Of a stretch of 64,000 nucleotides of DNA, positions 10,452 through 20,301 are shown piece by piece. The stretch covers positions 33,675,841 through 33,739,840 of the forward strand of contig OV884009.1 of assembly GCA_930367205.1 (NCBI GenBank), in the 5' to 3' direction. The translations under genes were made by a program, and so were the position numbers. This DNA comes from Acanthosoma haemorrhoidale. Its lineage: Eukaryota; Arthropoda; Insecta; Hemiptera; Acanthosomatidae. Each line of letters starts with the position of its first letter. Positions within the stretch are counted from its first letter, which is position 1. Under the pieces are notes generated by a model. The model was not told the origin of the DNA, did not search any database, and saw only the letters and a list, made by a program, of their open reading frames with translations.

Positions 10452-13190
10452 TCACAACAATCTTGAAAGGGCCTTCATATCGGACCGGCTCTTTCTCCGA
10501 TTCGAACCTAATTTCCTATAAACGACGGTCCCGATCGTAATCGACCCCATTCTGTCCCGGACTTTCATATTTGCCCTCGCAACGCGTTTGGTTTTTTCCC
10601 CCGATATACGATCGCGCACTGTACGCCACATTTTTCCCAGCCGCATGTGGGTATTCACGAGCTGTTCCGTGCTCCCTTCATCCGCCACCGTCTCTGTCCA
10701 ATTTCGCGGTCTCGCGCGTAACCCAAAGATAATTTCAAACGGCGCAAATCCCGTGGTGGTGTGAATTGAGTGGTTATACGCCGCCACCGCCATTGGCATC
10801 GCAACATTAGCTGACAGCCCCTTATCGACCTGGCATACCCGCAGGTGATCGCTGAGGGTGCTGTGCAGGCGCTCAACGTTTCCTCTACTTTTGGGATGTC
10901 CCGGGGTATTAATATGCCATACCACGTCTCTATTTTTCATCTCAGCGCGAACTTTGGCGTTGTCGAACTCTCTCCCACCATCCGACGAAATGCGCTCGGG
11001 GATGCCATAAAATTGGAACCACAAGTTGACGGCATGCAGAATAGCGTCTGCCGATTTGTCCCGCACCTCGTATGCCATAGCCACCTTACTAAATGTGTCG
11101 ATTGTAGTGACCCATTTGAATCCACGCCACGCAAACGTGTCGATTTGTAAATCGATCAGTGGCGACTCTGTTGTGGGTGTCTCCTCCTGGCGTCCTTGTG
11201 GTGGATGGCGGTCATATTTGGTTTTCAGGCAGATTTCACAAGCCCCTATGATCTCCTGGATGGTCTGCCGCATCCCCCACCAAAAATATCTCCGCTGTAG
11301 CGCCTGCGTTGTCTCTTGCACGCCACGGTGATTCGTCTTCCCCTGGTGGTACGCAAGTGTGACCTCCCGCTGTTGCTCCACGTCACGCAACGTCTGAACC
11401 GCCGATAGGCACCTTATAAACGTGCGGTCGATTCCTAATTGCTCGCTCTGCCACAATCTTCTAATTTTCTCCCAAATCGTCGCGTTACCGACAAATAGGT
11501 GGTACGTTTTTCCCGGTTTGGAGGCATCTTTCAGTGCCTGGCAAATTTGCTCTAGCCTCACTCCCGGCTCCGACCAGATCGTCGAAATTGTGCTTCGACC
11601 GTATTCGTCGTACGTCACCGTCATCAGGCCCGAAGTTTTTGTCTTCCAAATGATTTGGTGACGTTTGTCGTTGATAATCTCCTCAGACGTTCCCATGTCT
11701 CGTGGTCTTTCTCCAACAGACTCTTCTGATGTGGGGCTATGTCTCGCGCCACCATCTTCCCGCAGATCGGTACTTCCTGCTTCTCCTGGCGTCCACTCCG
11801 CAAGGAATTGTCGACTACCCCCTGATTTCTCGCCATCCTCAATAGCATTCGTCATAATGGCACGCGACAGCCAGTCTGCCACGACATTATCCTTCCCTGG
11901 CTTATACACAATCTCCATATTGTATTGCGACAGAAACTCCTTCCACCGTGTCACGCGTGCGGATGATTCCTTTAATTTCCCCACCCATTGCAGCGGTCTG
12001 TGATCGGTGTGGACTTTAAATTTTCTCCCAAATACGTATGGGCGGAAGTGACCAATGGCCCAGATGATACCCAGTAGTTCCCGTTCGAGGGCACTGTACC
12101 TCGCCTCCGTGTCAGTCAACCTTCTGCTCGCATATGCTACCGGCCTCTCCCCATCGATTCCCTCCTGGGACAATACCGCTCCCAAGGCGTACTCACTTGC
12201 GTCCGTTGTGACAGTAAACGCCTTCTCAAAATTTGGAAATGCCAAGATAGGTGCTTCTTGCAACCGTTCCATACATTTCTGGATATTTTTCTCAATTAGT
12301 GGCGTGATTATCACTCGCGCCCCTTTGCGTAATAAATTACTAATAGGGACCAAGAATTCCGCCATATCCGGAACGAAACGGCGATAATAATTTAGCGTCC
12401 CCAATAACCGCCGAATGCCTTTAACATCTTTTGGCACCGCCATTCTCCGGATCGCATCTATTTTCATGGAGTCCGGTTGGACTCCCTGCCGAGATATAGT
12501 ATGTCCCAGAAAACTAATGGTCTCCTGACCCAGGGACGACTTTTCTATCGATAATTTCAGCCCAAATTCCTTTAACCTCTTAAAAACACTCCGAAGGTGT
12601 TCTATATGTTCAGGTTCGGTACGGCTGAAGACTATGAGGTCGTCCATATAGATCTGGCAGATGTTCTCATCAATTCCCCTCAGGAGTTCATCCATTAGCC
12701 GCTGGAATGTTATCGGGGCGTTTTTCAACCCGAACGGCATCCTTGTAAACTCGTAATGACCTCGTTCGAATGAAAACGCCGTCTTATGCTGATCATTCGC
12801 ATTCAGCCTAATCTGGTGATATCCCGCTTTCAGATCTAACGTACTGAAGATTTTCGCTCCACTCAGCCTATCCAGTATATCCTCAAAGCGTGGAATAGGA
12901 TATTTCTCGTCTAGAGTGTTCTCATTGAGCTTTCTAAAGTCTATAACTACTCTGTAATGATCTTCTTCCTCGCCTGGTCTATTTTTTTTTTTCACCGTCC
13001 ACAGGGGACTATTGTACGGTGAAGTGCTATTTCTGATAATCCCTTGACGCTTTAATTCGTCGATTTCCCTCCGGATGTGTTGACGAAGTGCTTGAGGATA
13101 TCGCCTTTCTTTCACGTATGTTACGCGCTCTACTTTTAGAGGTATCTCGTGCTCTGTCTTCCCTGTTGCTCCTAACAGATCTCCCTCTAC
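10452..13190 (-). CDS. Gypsy-A pol: reverse transcriptase, RNase H, integrase
   Basis: This long minus-strand frame has about 887 residues from the first Met at 13115, and is open from 13190. In order it carries the RT core with YMDD near residue 156 (IYMDDLIVFS), RNase H beginning TTDASEYALGAVLSQ, a zinc-binding integrase head (YHQGKTNHRG then CEICLKTK), and the integrase catalytic triad: D in LQIDTFAW (about 655), D in SSDGGREF (about 710) and E in NVERLHS (about 746). It makes DNA from element RNA and inserts it. The frame is -1 relative to the protease. The two overlap at a run of six T just before the protease TAG (13189-13187), so expression needs a -1 shift there, or one T has been lost. 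All catalytic motifs are present. Confidence 0.93.
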   Translation of the reverse strand, partial: VEGDLLGATGKTEHEIPLKVERVTYVKERRYPQALRQHIRREIDELKRQGIIRNSTSPYNSPLWTVKKKNRPGEEEDHYRVVIDFRKLNENTLDEKYPIPRFEDILDRLSGAKIFSTLDLKAGYHQIRLNANDQHKTAFSFERGHYEFTRMPFGLKNAPITFQRLMDELLRGIDENICQIYMDDLIVFSRTEPEHIEHLRSVFKRLKEFGLKLSIEKSSLGQETISFLGHTISRQGVQPDSMKIDAIRRMAVPKDVKGIRRLLGTLNYYRRFVPDMAEFLVPISNLLRKGARVIITPLIEKNIQKCMERLQEAPILAFPNFEKAFTVTTDASEYALGAVLSQEGIDGERPVAYASRRLTDTEARYSALERELLGIIWAIGHFRPYVFGRKFKVHTDHRPLQWVGKLKESSARVTRWKEFLSQYNMEIVYKPGKDNVVADWLSRAIMTNAIEDGEKSGGSRQFLAEWTPGEAGSTDLREDGGARHSPTSEESVGERPRDMGTSEEIINDKRHQIIWKTKTSGLMTVTYDEYGRSTISTIWSEPGVRLEQICQALKDASKPGKTYHLFVGNATIWEKIRRLWQSEQLGIDRTFIRCLSAVQTLRDVEQQREVTLAYHQGKTNHRGVQETTQALQRRYFWWGMRQTIQEIIGACEICLKTKYDRHPPQGRQEETPTTESPLIDLQIDTFAWRGFKWVTTIDTFSKVAMAYEVRDKSADAILHAVNLWFQFYGIPERISSDGGREFDNAKVRAEMKNRDVVWHINTPGHPKSRGNVERLHSTLSDHLRVCQVDKGLSANVAMPMAVAAYNHSIHTTTGFAPFEIIFGLRARPRNWTETVADEGSTEQLVNTHMRLGKMWRTVRDRISGEKTKRVARANMKVRDRMGSITIGTVVYRKLGSNRRKSRSDMKALSRLL

Positions 13191-13714
13191 GAAAAAATGT
13201 CTCTAAATTCGTCACGCAGCCTCTCCCTCCAATCCTCTACTCTCTTTACCGCCCCAATTCGTACCTTTCCACCCCGTACTGTCCCCTGACTCCGATACGT
13301 TAAATCCCCTAATCTAATCCTCCAGTTTTTCTCTTCGTTCATTATGCGCGCGCCTACCCGTCCTAACAAATCGCATCCCACAATTATTTGATAGTCACGC
13401 GTCATCTCCTCTACGACGTGCACCGTTATTTCCCCTCCTACATTCGCCCATTTTTCTAGTCCTACCACCGCCTCTCCCATCACTTCGCAGGGTCCCCCCA
13501 GAGTGAGTAGTTTACAATCACATACCTTAATCTGGTGTGTACTCGCTCCTCCACACAGCCTCTCTAGTGCACTACGCGACACTATCGTATTGGTGCTACC
13601 TGTGTCTATTAAGCACCTCTCCCCCTTCTCGAACTCAATAATTGGCAACTCGCACATTCCTTTCCACGCCGTATTACATATTAGGATGTGGTCGCCTCTC
13701 TGCTGCCACTCTCC
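13187..13714 (-). CDS. Gypsy-A aspartic protease region
   Basis: The frame directly follows gag in the same register, separated from it only by one TGA at 13717-13715. A first internal Met lies at 13657. The retropepsin active site reads CLIDTGSTNTIVS near the start, and a YQIIVGCDLLGR block corresponds to the hydrophobic flap/ILG region. The domain cleaves the Gag-Pol polyprotein. The frame ends with DIFS and TAG at 13189-13187, overlapping the start of the pol frame. Because gag and protease share a frame across a single stop, either readthrough or a recent nonsense mutation explains the break. Confidence 0.85.
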   Translation of the reverse strand, partial: GEWQQRGDHILICNTAWKGMCELPIIEFEKGERCLIDTGSTNTIVSRSALERLCGGASTHQIKVCDCKLLTLGGPCEVMGEAVVGLEKWANVGGEITVHVVEEMTRDYQIIVGCDLLGRVGARIMNEEKNWRIRLGDLTYRSQGTVRGGKVRIGAVKRVEDWRERLRDEFRDIFS

Positions 13715-14905
13715 TCAGGCTTCTACGTGCCGCTCCCATCGACGCGATTTATTCTTCTTCTTCTCCTGTTCTCCGCTCCTGTGGCGCCCTGGCTCGTCTC
13801 CCTCAGTTTCCGATGTTCCCGATGAATCATCAGCTGACGATCCTGTGTCTCTGGGGGTTGTTCTACGCCTCTCACGAACTTCTTGGGCGTTGACCTCCAT
13901 AGGTTCTGCCTTCTCGAATTCCCTTCTTCTGTATACGTACGGGCACTGTCTTGCGATATGCCCTTCCTCCCCGCACTCGAAACATTTCGTTCTAGGGCAC
14001 TGTGCCACCAAGTGACCCGTCTTACCACATCCGTGGCACCTCCTCTCTTCTCTACGAGGCATATATCTAGGCCTTGCTCCTCTGAATTTCTTTTCTCCTG
14101 TCACCCCCCTATCTCTACCCGTAAACGCTGTTTCGGGTTTCTTCCATACGGTCTTTGGGGTCCTGATTTTTTTATAAACGACCCGGCTCCAGTCACTCTC
14201 GTCTTCTCGGATACGCAATTCTGCTTCCCTAGCGCTGGCGTCGATCATCGTTTGCGCGCACTCTAGGAAAGAGCGTTCGTGAGCGAATCCCTCTTTTCTT
14301 CCCGTTTCCTTGGCCAGCTGCACCTTCAATATTGTTGACAGGAAGCCCATCCGGCCTTCTACTTCTTCCGCGCTAAACGTCCCTCTCATCTTTTCGGTAA
14401 CCTGATTGTAACGGACTACCAGACCTGCGGCATACTGTCCGTTACTCTGTCTCGGAGACCTCGTTTCCCGAAACATCTGAAAAATATCTTCCTCAGGGGT
14501 CCAACGCCCCCCTCCATACGCTTTTTTTAGTCGCGCCTTTACCACTTCCCATGGGGTTTCCTCGTCAGCTTGGATCTGATTCAGGATGCTTCTTTTTACT
14601 CGACATATCAAAGCCGCGCTCAGTGATTCCGCGTCCCTGAGGTCCAGCCAATTGCCTTCCACCTTTGTCCCGATTAACGCTGTGAGGCGGTCTCCTCCCT
14701 TTAAAAAGTGATTAAGTTCACCCAGCTCACCTGTAAACTTCTCCAGATCTGAAATCGCTTTTCTTAGATCCTGGGTGTTCATAGTCTTCACCCTCATCAG
14801 GGCGAGTGCATTTGCGTGAGTCTCCGGTAGCAGGCCCACTCTCCTAGGTTCCGTCCCATCAACGATATTTAAGACGGGCTGTCTTAATACGCCACTTTCC
14901 GTCAT
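13715..14905 (-). CDS. Gypsy-A gag with two CCHC zinc knuckles
   Basis: The frame is open from 15064, but that part crosses the LTR and primer site (its VNWCRNPGKK is translated primer-site sequence). The Met at 14905 (MTESGVLRQ) is therefore the likely start, giving 396 residues. A capsid-like helical region (GGGRWTPEEDIFQMF, EEVEGRMGFLSTILKVQL) is followed by two zinc knuckles near residues 288-321, CHGCGKTGHLVAQC and CFECGEEGHIARQC. The tail is acidic then basic (KKKNKSRRWERH). It forms the particle and binds genomic RNA. It ends at TGA 13717-13715, and protease coding follows in frame. A diverged relative lies at 19617-20301. Confidence 0.9.
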   Translation of the reverse strand: MTESGVLRQPVLNIVDGTEPRRVGLLPETHANALALMRVKTMNTQDLRKAISDLEKFTGELGELNHFLKGGDRLTALIGTKVEGNWLDLRDAESLSAALICRVKRSILNQIQADEETPWEVVKARLKKAYGGGRWTPEEDIFQMFRETRSPRQSNGQYAAGLVVRYNQVTEKMRGTFSAEEVEGRMGFLSTILKVQLAKETGRKEGFAHERSFLECAQTMIDASAREAELRIREDESDWSRVVYKKIRTPKTVWKKPETAFTGRDRGVTGEKKFRGARPRYMPRREERRCHGCGKTGHLVAQCPRTKCFECGEEGHIARQCPYVYRRREFEKAEPMEVNAQEVRERRRTTPRDTGSSADDSSGTSETEGDEPGRHRSGEQEKKKNKSRRWERHVEA

Positions 14906-14977
14906 ATCGTCTTCTATGTGTATCGATCTAAATCGGGCCACAACAAAATTTCCCCGAACTGTGTTCCTTAATTTTTT

Positions 14978-14995
14978 TCCCGGGTTTCGGCACCA
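14978..14995 (-). other. Gypsy-A tRNA primer-binding site
   Basis: The first 18 nt after the 5' LTR on the minus strand read TGGTGCCGAAACCCGGGA. It begins with the TGG expected opposite a tRNA CCA end and directly abuts the LTR. The tRNA species was not assigned. Confidence 0.8.
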
Positions 14996-15250
14996 GTTAA
15001 CGTTCGTGAGAACTAGAACAGTAAGAAAAGATCGAGAAAGAGGTAATAGAAATGAATAGGGCAAGCGATAGTATAAGACTCTTTATTCATAGCTCTTAAT
15101 CCCATACACATACACTCGGAATGTTTACATCCCGATGTTTTGGTATTAAGACTGCGTACCAACAGTGCCCAGGCCTTAACTCCCCCCCGCCAGTTTACGC
15201 ACACTCCCTCGTAAACTCTATGTCCGACCCGAGTGTACAATCAGGTGGCT
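14996..15250 (-). repeat. Gypsy-A 5' LTR segment
   Basis: This 255-bp segment is equivalent to 9839-10093 and is identical as far as can be read by eye. Its outer edge (minus-strand start AGCCACC) abuts a (TA)n tract at 15254-15277. It lacks the additional 250 bp that lies between the G-tract and this segment at the 3' end. Confidence 0.85.
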
Positions 15251-15277
15251 ATCATATATATATATATATATATATAG

Positions 15278-15490
15278 TTAATGTTTATCGGCTTTCGAAT
15301 TAAAAAAAAAAATTAAAAAAGGTACTAAGAAACAACACGCATGAAAGTTAGAGCTGTTTATTTCAAGTCTATAATCTTGTATATTTACATTCGGGGATTA
15401 AGGTTGGATACTGATGCTGCCCGGAGCTTAACTCCCCCCTGCCAGTTTATGCACACCTCTTCGTAAACTATGAAGTCTAACTTGAGGACG
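15278..15490 (-). mobile_element. Older, diverged LTR of a Gypsy-A-related family
   Basis: The segment resembles the Gypsy-A LTR along its length, for example GCTTAACTCCCCCCTGCCAG then GTTTATGCACACC against CCTTAACTCCCCCCCGCCAG then GTTTACGCACACT, but with many differences. It lies immediately beside the TA tract that received Gypsy-A and immediately before the Copia 5' LTR. With the gag remnant beyond the Copia element (19617-20301) it makes up the remains of one older Gypsy copy. Confidence 0.65.
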
Positions 15491-15503
15491 ACCTAGGCGA
15501 TAT

Positions 15504-15711
15504 TGTTGGTGTTCAATTATACAATAATTTATTGTAAATTTGTAAGGCAACACTGCCTAGATAAGAGGAGGTTTTTTTATTTTGTCCGCCATGTTTTTTT
15601 CTGCTGTCGCTCGTTGTTCTGATAAGTGCTCTCTCACTAAATAACTTTGTATTACTTTTGATAATAAACATTTATTTGTACCACTGCTTATTAGTTAACC
15701 TTAATCTAACA
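15504..15711 (+). repeat. Copia 5' LTR
   Basis: Starts TGTTGGTGTTC and ends TTAATCTAACA, with an AATAAA at 15663. It directly precedes the primer site GGTTATATGCCCAGCAGG at 15712, the type of site at which Copia elements prime from an internal fragment of initiator tRNA-Met. No partner LTR is present. Confidence 0.8.
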
Positions 15712-15836
15712 GGTTATATGCCCAGCAGGTAAAATGGTTATTCTTTCGTTGTGAAAGTTTCGGGAGGTGATTGTGGTTAGAGAGCACACGAGTTTGTTTC
15801 GGACTATTTCACATTCGTTTTCGGTCGGTTTAAATT

Positions 15837-16667
15837 ATGACTTCACCAGGTTCAAATGTTTTACCGTTCGGTATGTTTGGTGTTAAACCATTTGATGGAA
15901 AAGATTTCGCGAATTGGTTCTTTGGGATAAAATTAGTGTTAGAACAGAATGAAGTCCTTCCCGTACTTACAGAGGGCCCTCCTGTAGATGCCAATGAATT
16001 GAAAACTTTCAAAACCGCTTATGTTAAGGCTAGAACTATTTTGATTGGTTGCATGTCTGATAACATCCTGATTTTAATAAAAGATAAAACTTCAGCAAAA
16101 GAAATCGTGGACACTCTGTCAAAAACTTATGAGAGAACCGGAATGAAAAGTGTGGTGATGGTACAGAAATCATGGAGAAAAATGGAGTATAAGTTCGAGA
16201 AACCTCTTCAGGAATTCCTTGAAGAATTCGAGACTAGGGCAGCTGAACTAAGGATGGCTGGTGGTAAGCTAGAAAATGAAGATGTCATACATCAGTTATT
16301 GGGCGCCATGCCACCCGAATTTGATTCAGTGGTTTCCGCTCTTGATATTTTATGTGGCAGCAAACAGACTGAAATAACTTTGGATTACGTTAGAAATACT
16401 CTTTTAGCTGAAGAAGAGAGAATATTAAAAAAGGAAGGGTCTCAGCCTCACAACGCATTTTCTTCTAAGAGAAACCAAGGTAATCCATTTTCAAATTCAA
16501 AAAACGGTTTCATATGTTATTATTGCAAGGCTCAGGGTCACACGAAAAAATATTGCCCTAAGTTAATGAATAGAAACAAAGAGAAGGCAGCTGCTGTAGA
16601 GGAGGATTTTTCATTTTTTACTTCTGGAAATTCCAAAGTAAACTGCTGCTGTGTTCTGAACAGTTGA
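15837..16667 (+). pseudogene. Copia gag
   Basis: The first 276 residues, from the ATG at 15837, are intact. A Gag N-terminal region opens with FGMFGVKPFDGKDFANWFF and contains a YERTGMKSVVMVQKSWRKME core typical of Copia capsids (UBN2 type). One CCHC zinc knuckle, CYYCKAQGHTKKYC, lies near residue 226. The frame runs into a premature end at 16667, just before the protease, where the frame is lost. In intact Copia elements gag continues into protease and pol as one polyprotein. Confidence 0.85.
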
Positions 16668-17841
16668 CGGACATTGTTTTTGTTATCGATAGTGAGCTAG
16701 CTGTCATCTTGTACAGGATTGTTTTAAAAAATTTGTCACTAATTTAAATGATTTGGACATGGAAATTAGTGTAGCCAAGCCAGGCGAAACTATAAAAGCT
16801 GTAAACAAGGGTACTATCTCGTGCTTATCCGACTTTGGTGACACCATACGGGTTAATGATGTCTTTGTATGTAATAATCTTTCATTTAATCTATTATCAG
16901 TACGAAAATTAGAAGAAAAAGGTTGCAAGATCATTTTTGAGGAGTCAAGTGTAAAAATTATTTTCAGAAACAAAATTTTGAAAGGTCAAGTATTCGGACG
17001 TTTATATGTTATTAAGCTCAAATTATTATTGGAAAATGCCAATGTTTCAACTTTGAATAATGAATTGATGCACCGGAGAATGGGGCATTCTTCCAAGTAT
17101 CCAGTTACTATGTGTGACATATGCATTAAAGGGAAACAGACCAAGCTTCCTTATTGTAATACACCAGAAGAAAGAAAGCCTTCTAGACCTCTCCAAGTTG
17201 TTTCATCGGATGTATGTGGAAAAATATCACTCCAAACGTATGATGGCTATAATTACTTTGTCACTTTTATTGATCATTATAGCAATTTTTGTTGTCCATA
17301 TTTGCTAAGGAATAAGTCCGAAGTTTTTCAAAAATTTGAATCATTCAAGACTATGTCGGAAGTTAAATTTGGACTATTAATTGAAAACCTACGTTGTGAC
17401 AGAGGTGGTGAATATGTGCCTAATGAGTTTGTACGTTTTTGTGATTCAGAGGGTATTAGAATAAGCTACACCATGCCCAGGAATCCTTCACAAAACGGAA
17501 AAGCTGAACGAATGAATAGAACCATATTGGAAAAGGCGAGATGTCTTTTATTTGACAGTGATTTTAAGAGGGAAATGTGGGGTGAGTCAATTATGACAGC
17601 TACCTACTTAATCAACAGATTGCCTACTTCTACTCTACCAAATGATGTAACGCCTGCAGAAAGATGGTATGGCTTTAAACCTGATTTAGGTAAAATTAAA
17701 ATATTTGGTTGTCCTGTTTATTCATTGATCCATGAAGAGGATAGGAATGGAAAACTGTGTGAGCGTTCTAAGAGACTATTTATAGCAGGGTACTGTGACA
17801 ATGGTTACAGATTATGGAATCCAAATAAGAGAAAAATTTAA
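16668..17841 (+). pseudogene. Copia protease remnant and integrase
   Basis: Bases 16675-16750 hold a broken protease start: VIDS is readable, but the active-site triplet is disrupted by an indel. An open frame from 16753 gives the protease-integrase linker (FNLLSVRKLEEKGC), the zinc-binding head (MHRRMGHSS, CDICIKGKQTKLP) and the catalytic core: D in VSSDVCGKIS, D in LRCDRGGEYV and E in QNGKAERMNRT. It ends at an in-frame TAA (17839-17841), and the same frame resumes immediately as LTRNVIFDE, so this is a nonsense mutation and not a gene end. Confidence 0.85.
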
Positions 17842-18804
17842 TTAACTAGGAATGTCATATTTGATGAATCTAGGACAACCAATTTGACAAATGAAGGCCA
17901 ATTTACTAATCCTGATACTGTTCAAATTCCTTGGGTTGACCATGAGACCAAATCTGAAGTCTCTCAGGCTTCAGATGTTGAGCAAATTTTACAGCCTATG
18001 TCGGAGGATGAAGATTTTCGATCAGACAAGAATATTGACACTGCTCAGAAGACCTCAAGAATTAGAAAGCCTCCAAAGTATTTGGAAGATTTTGTAACCA
18101 ATTTTGCCTTTGATGCCTTAGCCCTATATGCATCATCAGATCTAGATGTTCCCAATAATTATTCTGAGGCAGTTCAGGATGCGGGTTGGAAACAAGCAAT
18201 TGACGAAGAATTAAAATCATTGGAAGACAACGGTACTTGGGAGGTGGTGGATTGTCCTCCAGATGCCACAGTAATCGACAGTGTTTTCACTACAAAGATC
18301 GTCGATGGAGCAGTAATAAAGAAAGCTCGGCTTGTTGCAAGGGGCTACCAACAACCCTTACTTGAGGATGAGAACATCTTTGCACCTGTTGCACGTTTTA
18401 CTACGCTGCGGGTCCTGCTGGCTGTTGCTGTTGAACGAAGTTTGCATATCCATCAACTTGATGTTAGATCAGCTTTTTTAAAAAGCAATCTGCCAGTGTC
18501 TGTGTTTATGAAGTCTCCTGATGGGCTTAAGTGTGGTGATGTAAATGTGTTTAAATTAATAAAAGCTTTGTATGGTCTTAAACAAAGCCCAAAAGCATGG
18601 AATGATTTTGTCAATGATATATTTATAAAAATCGGGTTTTCTAGATCTCATAAAGATCCTTGTTTATATGTTAAGGGATCAACATTTATTTTAGTATGGT
18701 TTGATGATTTCCTTTTAGTATCTGAGTCATTAAATGATCTTCAAAGTCTTAAATCTCATTTAATTGATGTTAGGGATCTTCATCTGAAGAATTGCAATTC
18801 TTGA
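17842..18804 (+). pseudogene. Copia reverse transcriptase, first part
   Basis: The same frame as the integrase, open from 17884. It carries the Copia RT landmarks ATVIDSVFTTKIVDG, KKARLVARGYQQ, HQLDVRSAFLKSNL and KALYGLKQSPKAW. The catalytic motif reads VWFDDFLLVS where Copia elements normally have YVDD, so the residue before the aspartates differs from the usual tyrosine-valine. The frame is lost near 18795. Confidence 0.85.
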
Positions 18805-19615
18805 GCATAAAAATTCTTAGGAATAAAAATGGAAGTATTATGCTTAGTCAAACCGCTCTAATTCAGAAAATTATTTCAAGATTTAATATGACCGACTGTA
18901 AGCCTAGTAAGATACCAATTCAACCTAAACTCAATTTAACCAAATCTAATAATATTGATGTAAATTTTAAAGTCCCTTATAAAGAATTAGTTGGAAGTTT
19001 AATGCATCTTATGTTATGCACCCGCCCTGATCTATGTTTTTGCGTTTCTTATTTTGAAAGATTCCAAAACTGTTATGATGTAAGCCATTGGAAGCATATG
19101 AAACATATAATTAGATACTTGAAGTATACTTTATGTATAGGTTTAAATTTCAAAAAATCTGAGAGTAACACTTTTGATATTTATGTTTTTGTAGATGCTG
19201 ATTATGTGTTTGATGTTAACAATAGGAAAAGCATTTCAGGTTATGTAATTAAAATTAATGATAATGCAATTTGTTGGTGTTCTAAGAAGCAATCCTTGGT
19301 TGCTCTTAGTTCTTGTGAAGCAGAATATTATGCTCTTGCTTTCAGTTTATTGGAATCCATTTTTCTGGAAGAGTTGGTATTTGAAGAAATTCTATTATAG
19401 TTTTTGAAGACAACCAAGGAACCATTAAGATTGCCCAAACTATGGAAACCAAGAGATCTAAACATTTTTATGTTAGATTTCATTTTGTTAAAGACTTAAT
19501 TTCTAGGGGTAGAATAAAATTAATCTATATAGAGTCTCATGAACAGTTGGGTGACTTAATGACTAAGGCATTGTCTTTAAATAAACTTTTTAAAAATAAA
19601 ATTTTTGTAATAAAT
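18792..19615 (+). pseudogene. Copia RT end and RNase H
   Basis: After a frameshift near 18795 the coding continues with IKILRNKNGSIMLSQTALIQ, VGSLMHLMLCTRPDLCF and RNase H blocks (DADYVFD, CWCSKKQSLVALSSCEAEYY). A further frameshift near 19395 moves the last block (DNQGTIKIAQ; RSKHFYVRFHFVKDLI; EQLGDLMTKAL) to a third frame. It stops abruptly at about 19615, where foreign sequence begins. Confidence 0.85.
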
Positions 19616-19616
19616 T

Positions 19617-20301
19617 GTACCTTCAGTATAGTAGACAGAAATCCCATTCTGCCCTCTACCTCTTCGATAATCATCGCCTCTCTCATTTCCTCCGTTATTT
19701 GATTATAACAGGTTACAAGAGCTGCAGCATATTTGCTGCTACTCTGCCTTGAGGATCTTGTCTTCGGGAACATCTGAAAAATATCTTCTTCTGGGGTCCA
19801 TCGCCCTCCTCCATATGCTTTCTTTAGCCACATCTTCACCGTTTACCACGACGTTTCCTCATACGCTTGAATCTGGTTAAGAATACTTCTCTTGACCCGA
19901 CATATCAGGGCCACTCTTAGGGACTCTGCATCCCTGGGGTCCAGAAGATTTTCCTCTGCTTTCGCTATGATTAACGCAGTGAGGTGATCTCCTCCCTTCA
20001 GAAAGTGCTTGAAATCTCCTAATTCACCAGTGAACCATTCCAGTTCTGAAATTGCCTTTCTCAGATCTTAAGTGTTCATTGATTTTACTCTTATCAGTGC
20101 AAGAGCGGTAGCATGAGCTTCTGGCAAAACGCCCACCCTTTTTGTTGCTACATGTTCCACGCACGCCTCCTTCCGCAATTCTTTCTTCTCTGCCCACTGA
20201 TTGAGCACGGCAAAAAGCAGAGAAAAAATCGAACAGCCGTCACTTAGTTTTCTTCTCACTTCACGATTACCGATTACCCACTGGAAATGTTGTTTGTCCA
20301 A
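19617..20301 (-). pseudogene. Degenerate gag fragment of a Gypsy-A relative
   Basis: Minus-strand pieces (VGVLPEAHATALALIRVKSM; KKAYGGGRWTPEEDIFQMF; EEVEGRMGFLSTILKVQF) match Gypsy-A gag closely in sequence and order but carry stop codons (at 20068 and near 19840). The conserved part ends exactly where the Copia sequence starts. Together with the LTR at 15278-15490 it represents an older relative interrupted by the Copia insertion, with its protease-pol region missing. Confidence 0.8.

Larger units (their letters stand above)
9839..15250 (-). mobile_element. Gypsy-A: young Ty3/Gypsy LTR retrotransposon
   Basis: Read on the minus strand, the element runs 5' LTR segment (15250-14996), primer site (14995-14978), gag (14905-13715), protease (13714-13187), RT-RNase H-integrase (13190-10452), 3' UTR, G-tract, and 3' LTR ending at 9839. 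The 255 bp shared by the two LTR segments look identical by eye, and the long frames are largely open, so the insertion is recent. It sits in a (TA)n tract, which is present on both sides (9796-9838 and 15254-15277) and hides the target duplication. Confidence 0.9.
15504..19616 (+). mobile_element. Ty1/Copia retrotransposon, 3'-truncated and inactivated
   Basis: The element has a 208-bp 5' LTR (15504-15711, TGTTGG...CTAACA), a Copia-type primer site, gag with one zinc knuckle, a broken protease, integrase, reverse transcriptase and RNase H, all on the plus strand in Copia order (integrase before RT). No 3' LTR follows: the sequence switches at about 19617 to an inverted gag fragment of a Gypsy-A relative. 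Several frameshifts and one nonsense codon inactivate it. Confidence 0.88.

Noticed and set aside
10655..12387. Many 70-110-residue frames on both strands across Gypsy-A pol
   Set aside because: Shadows of the real pol frame in GC-richer DNA; the catalytic motifs lie in the 10452-13190 frame.
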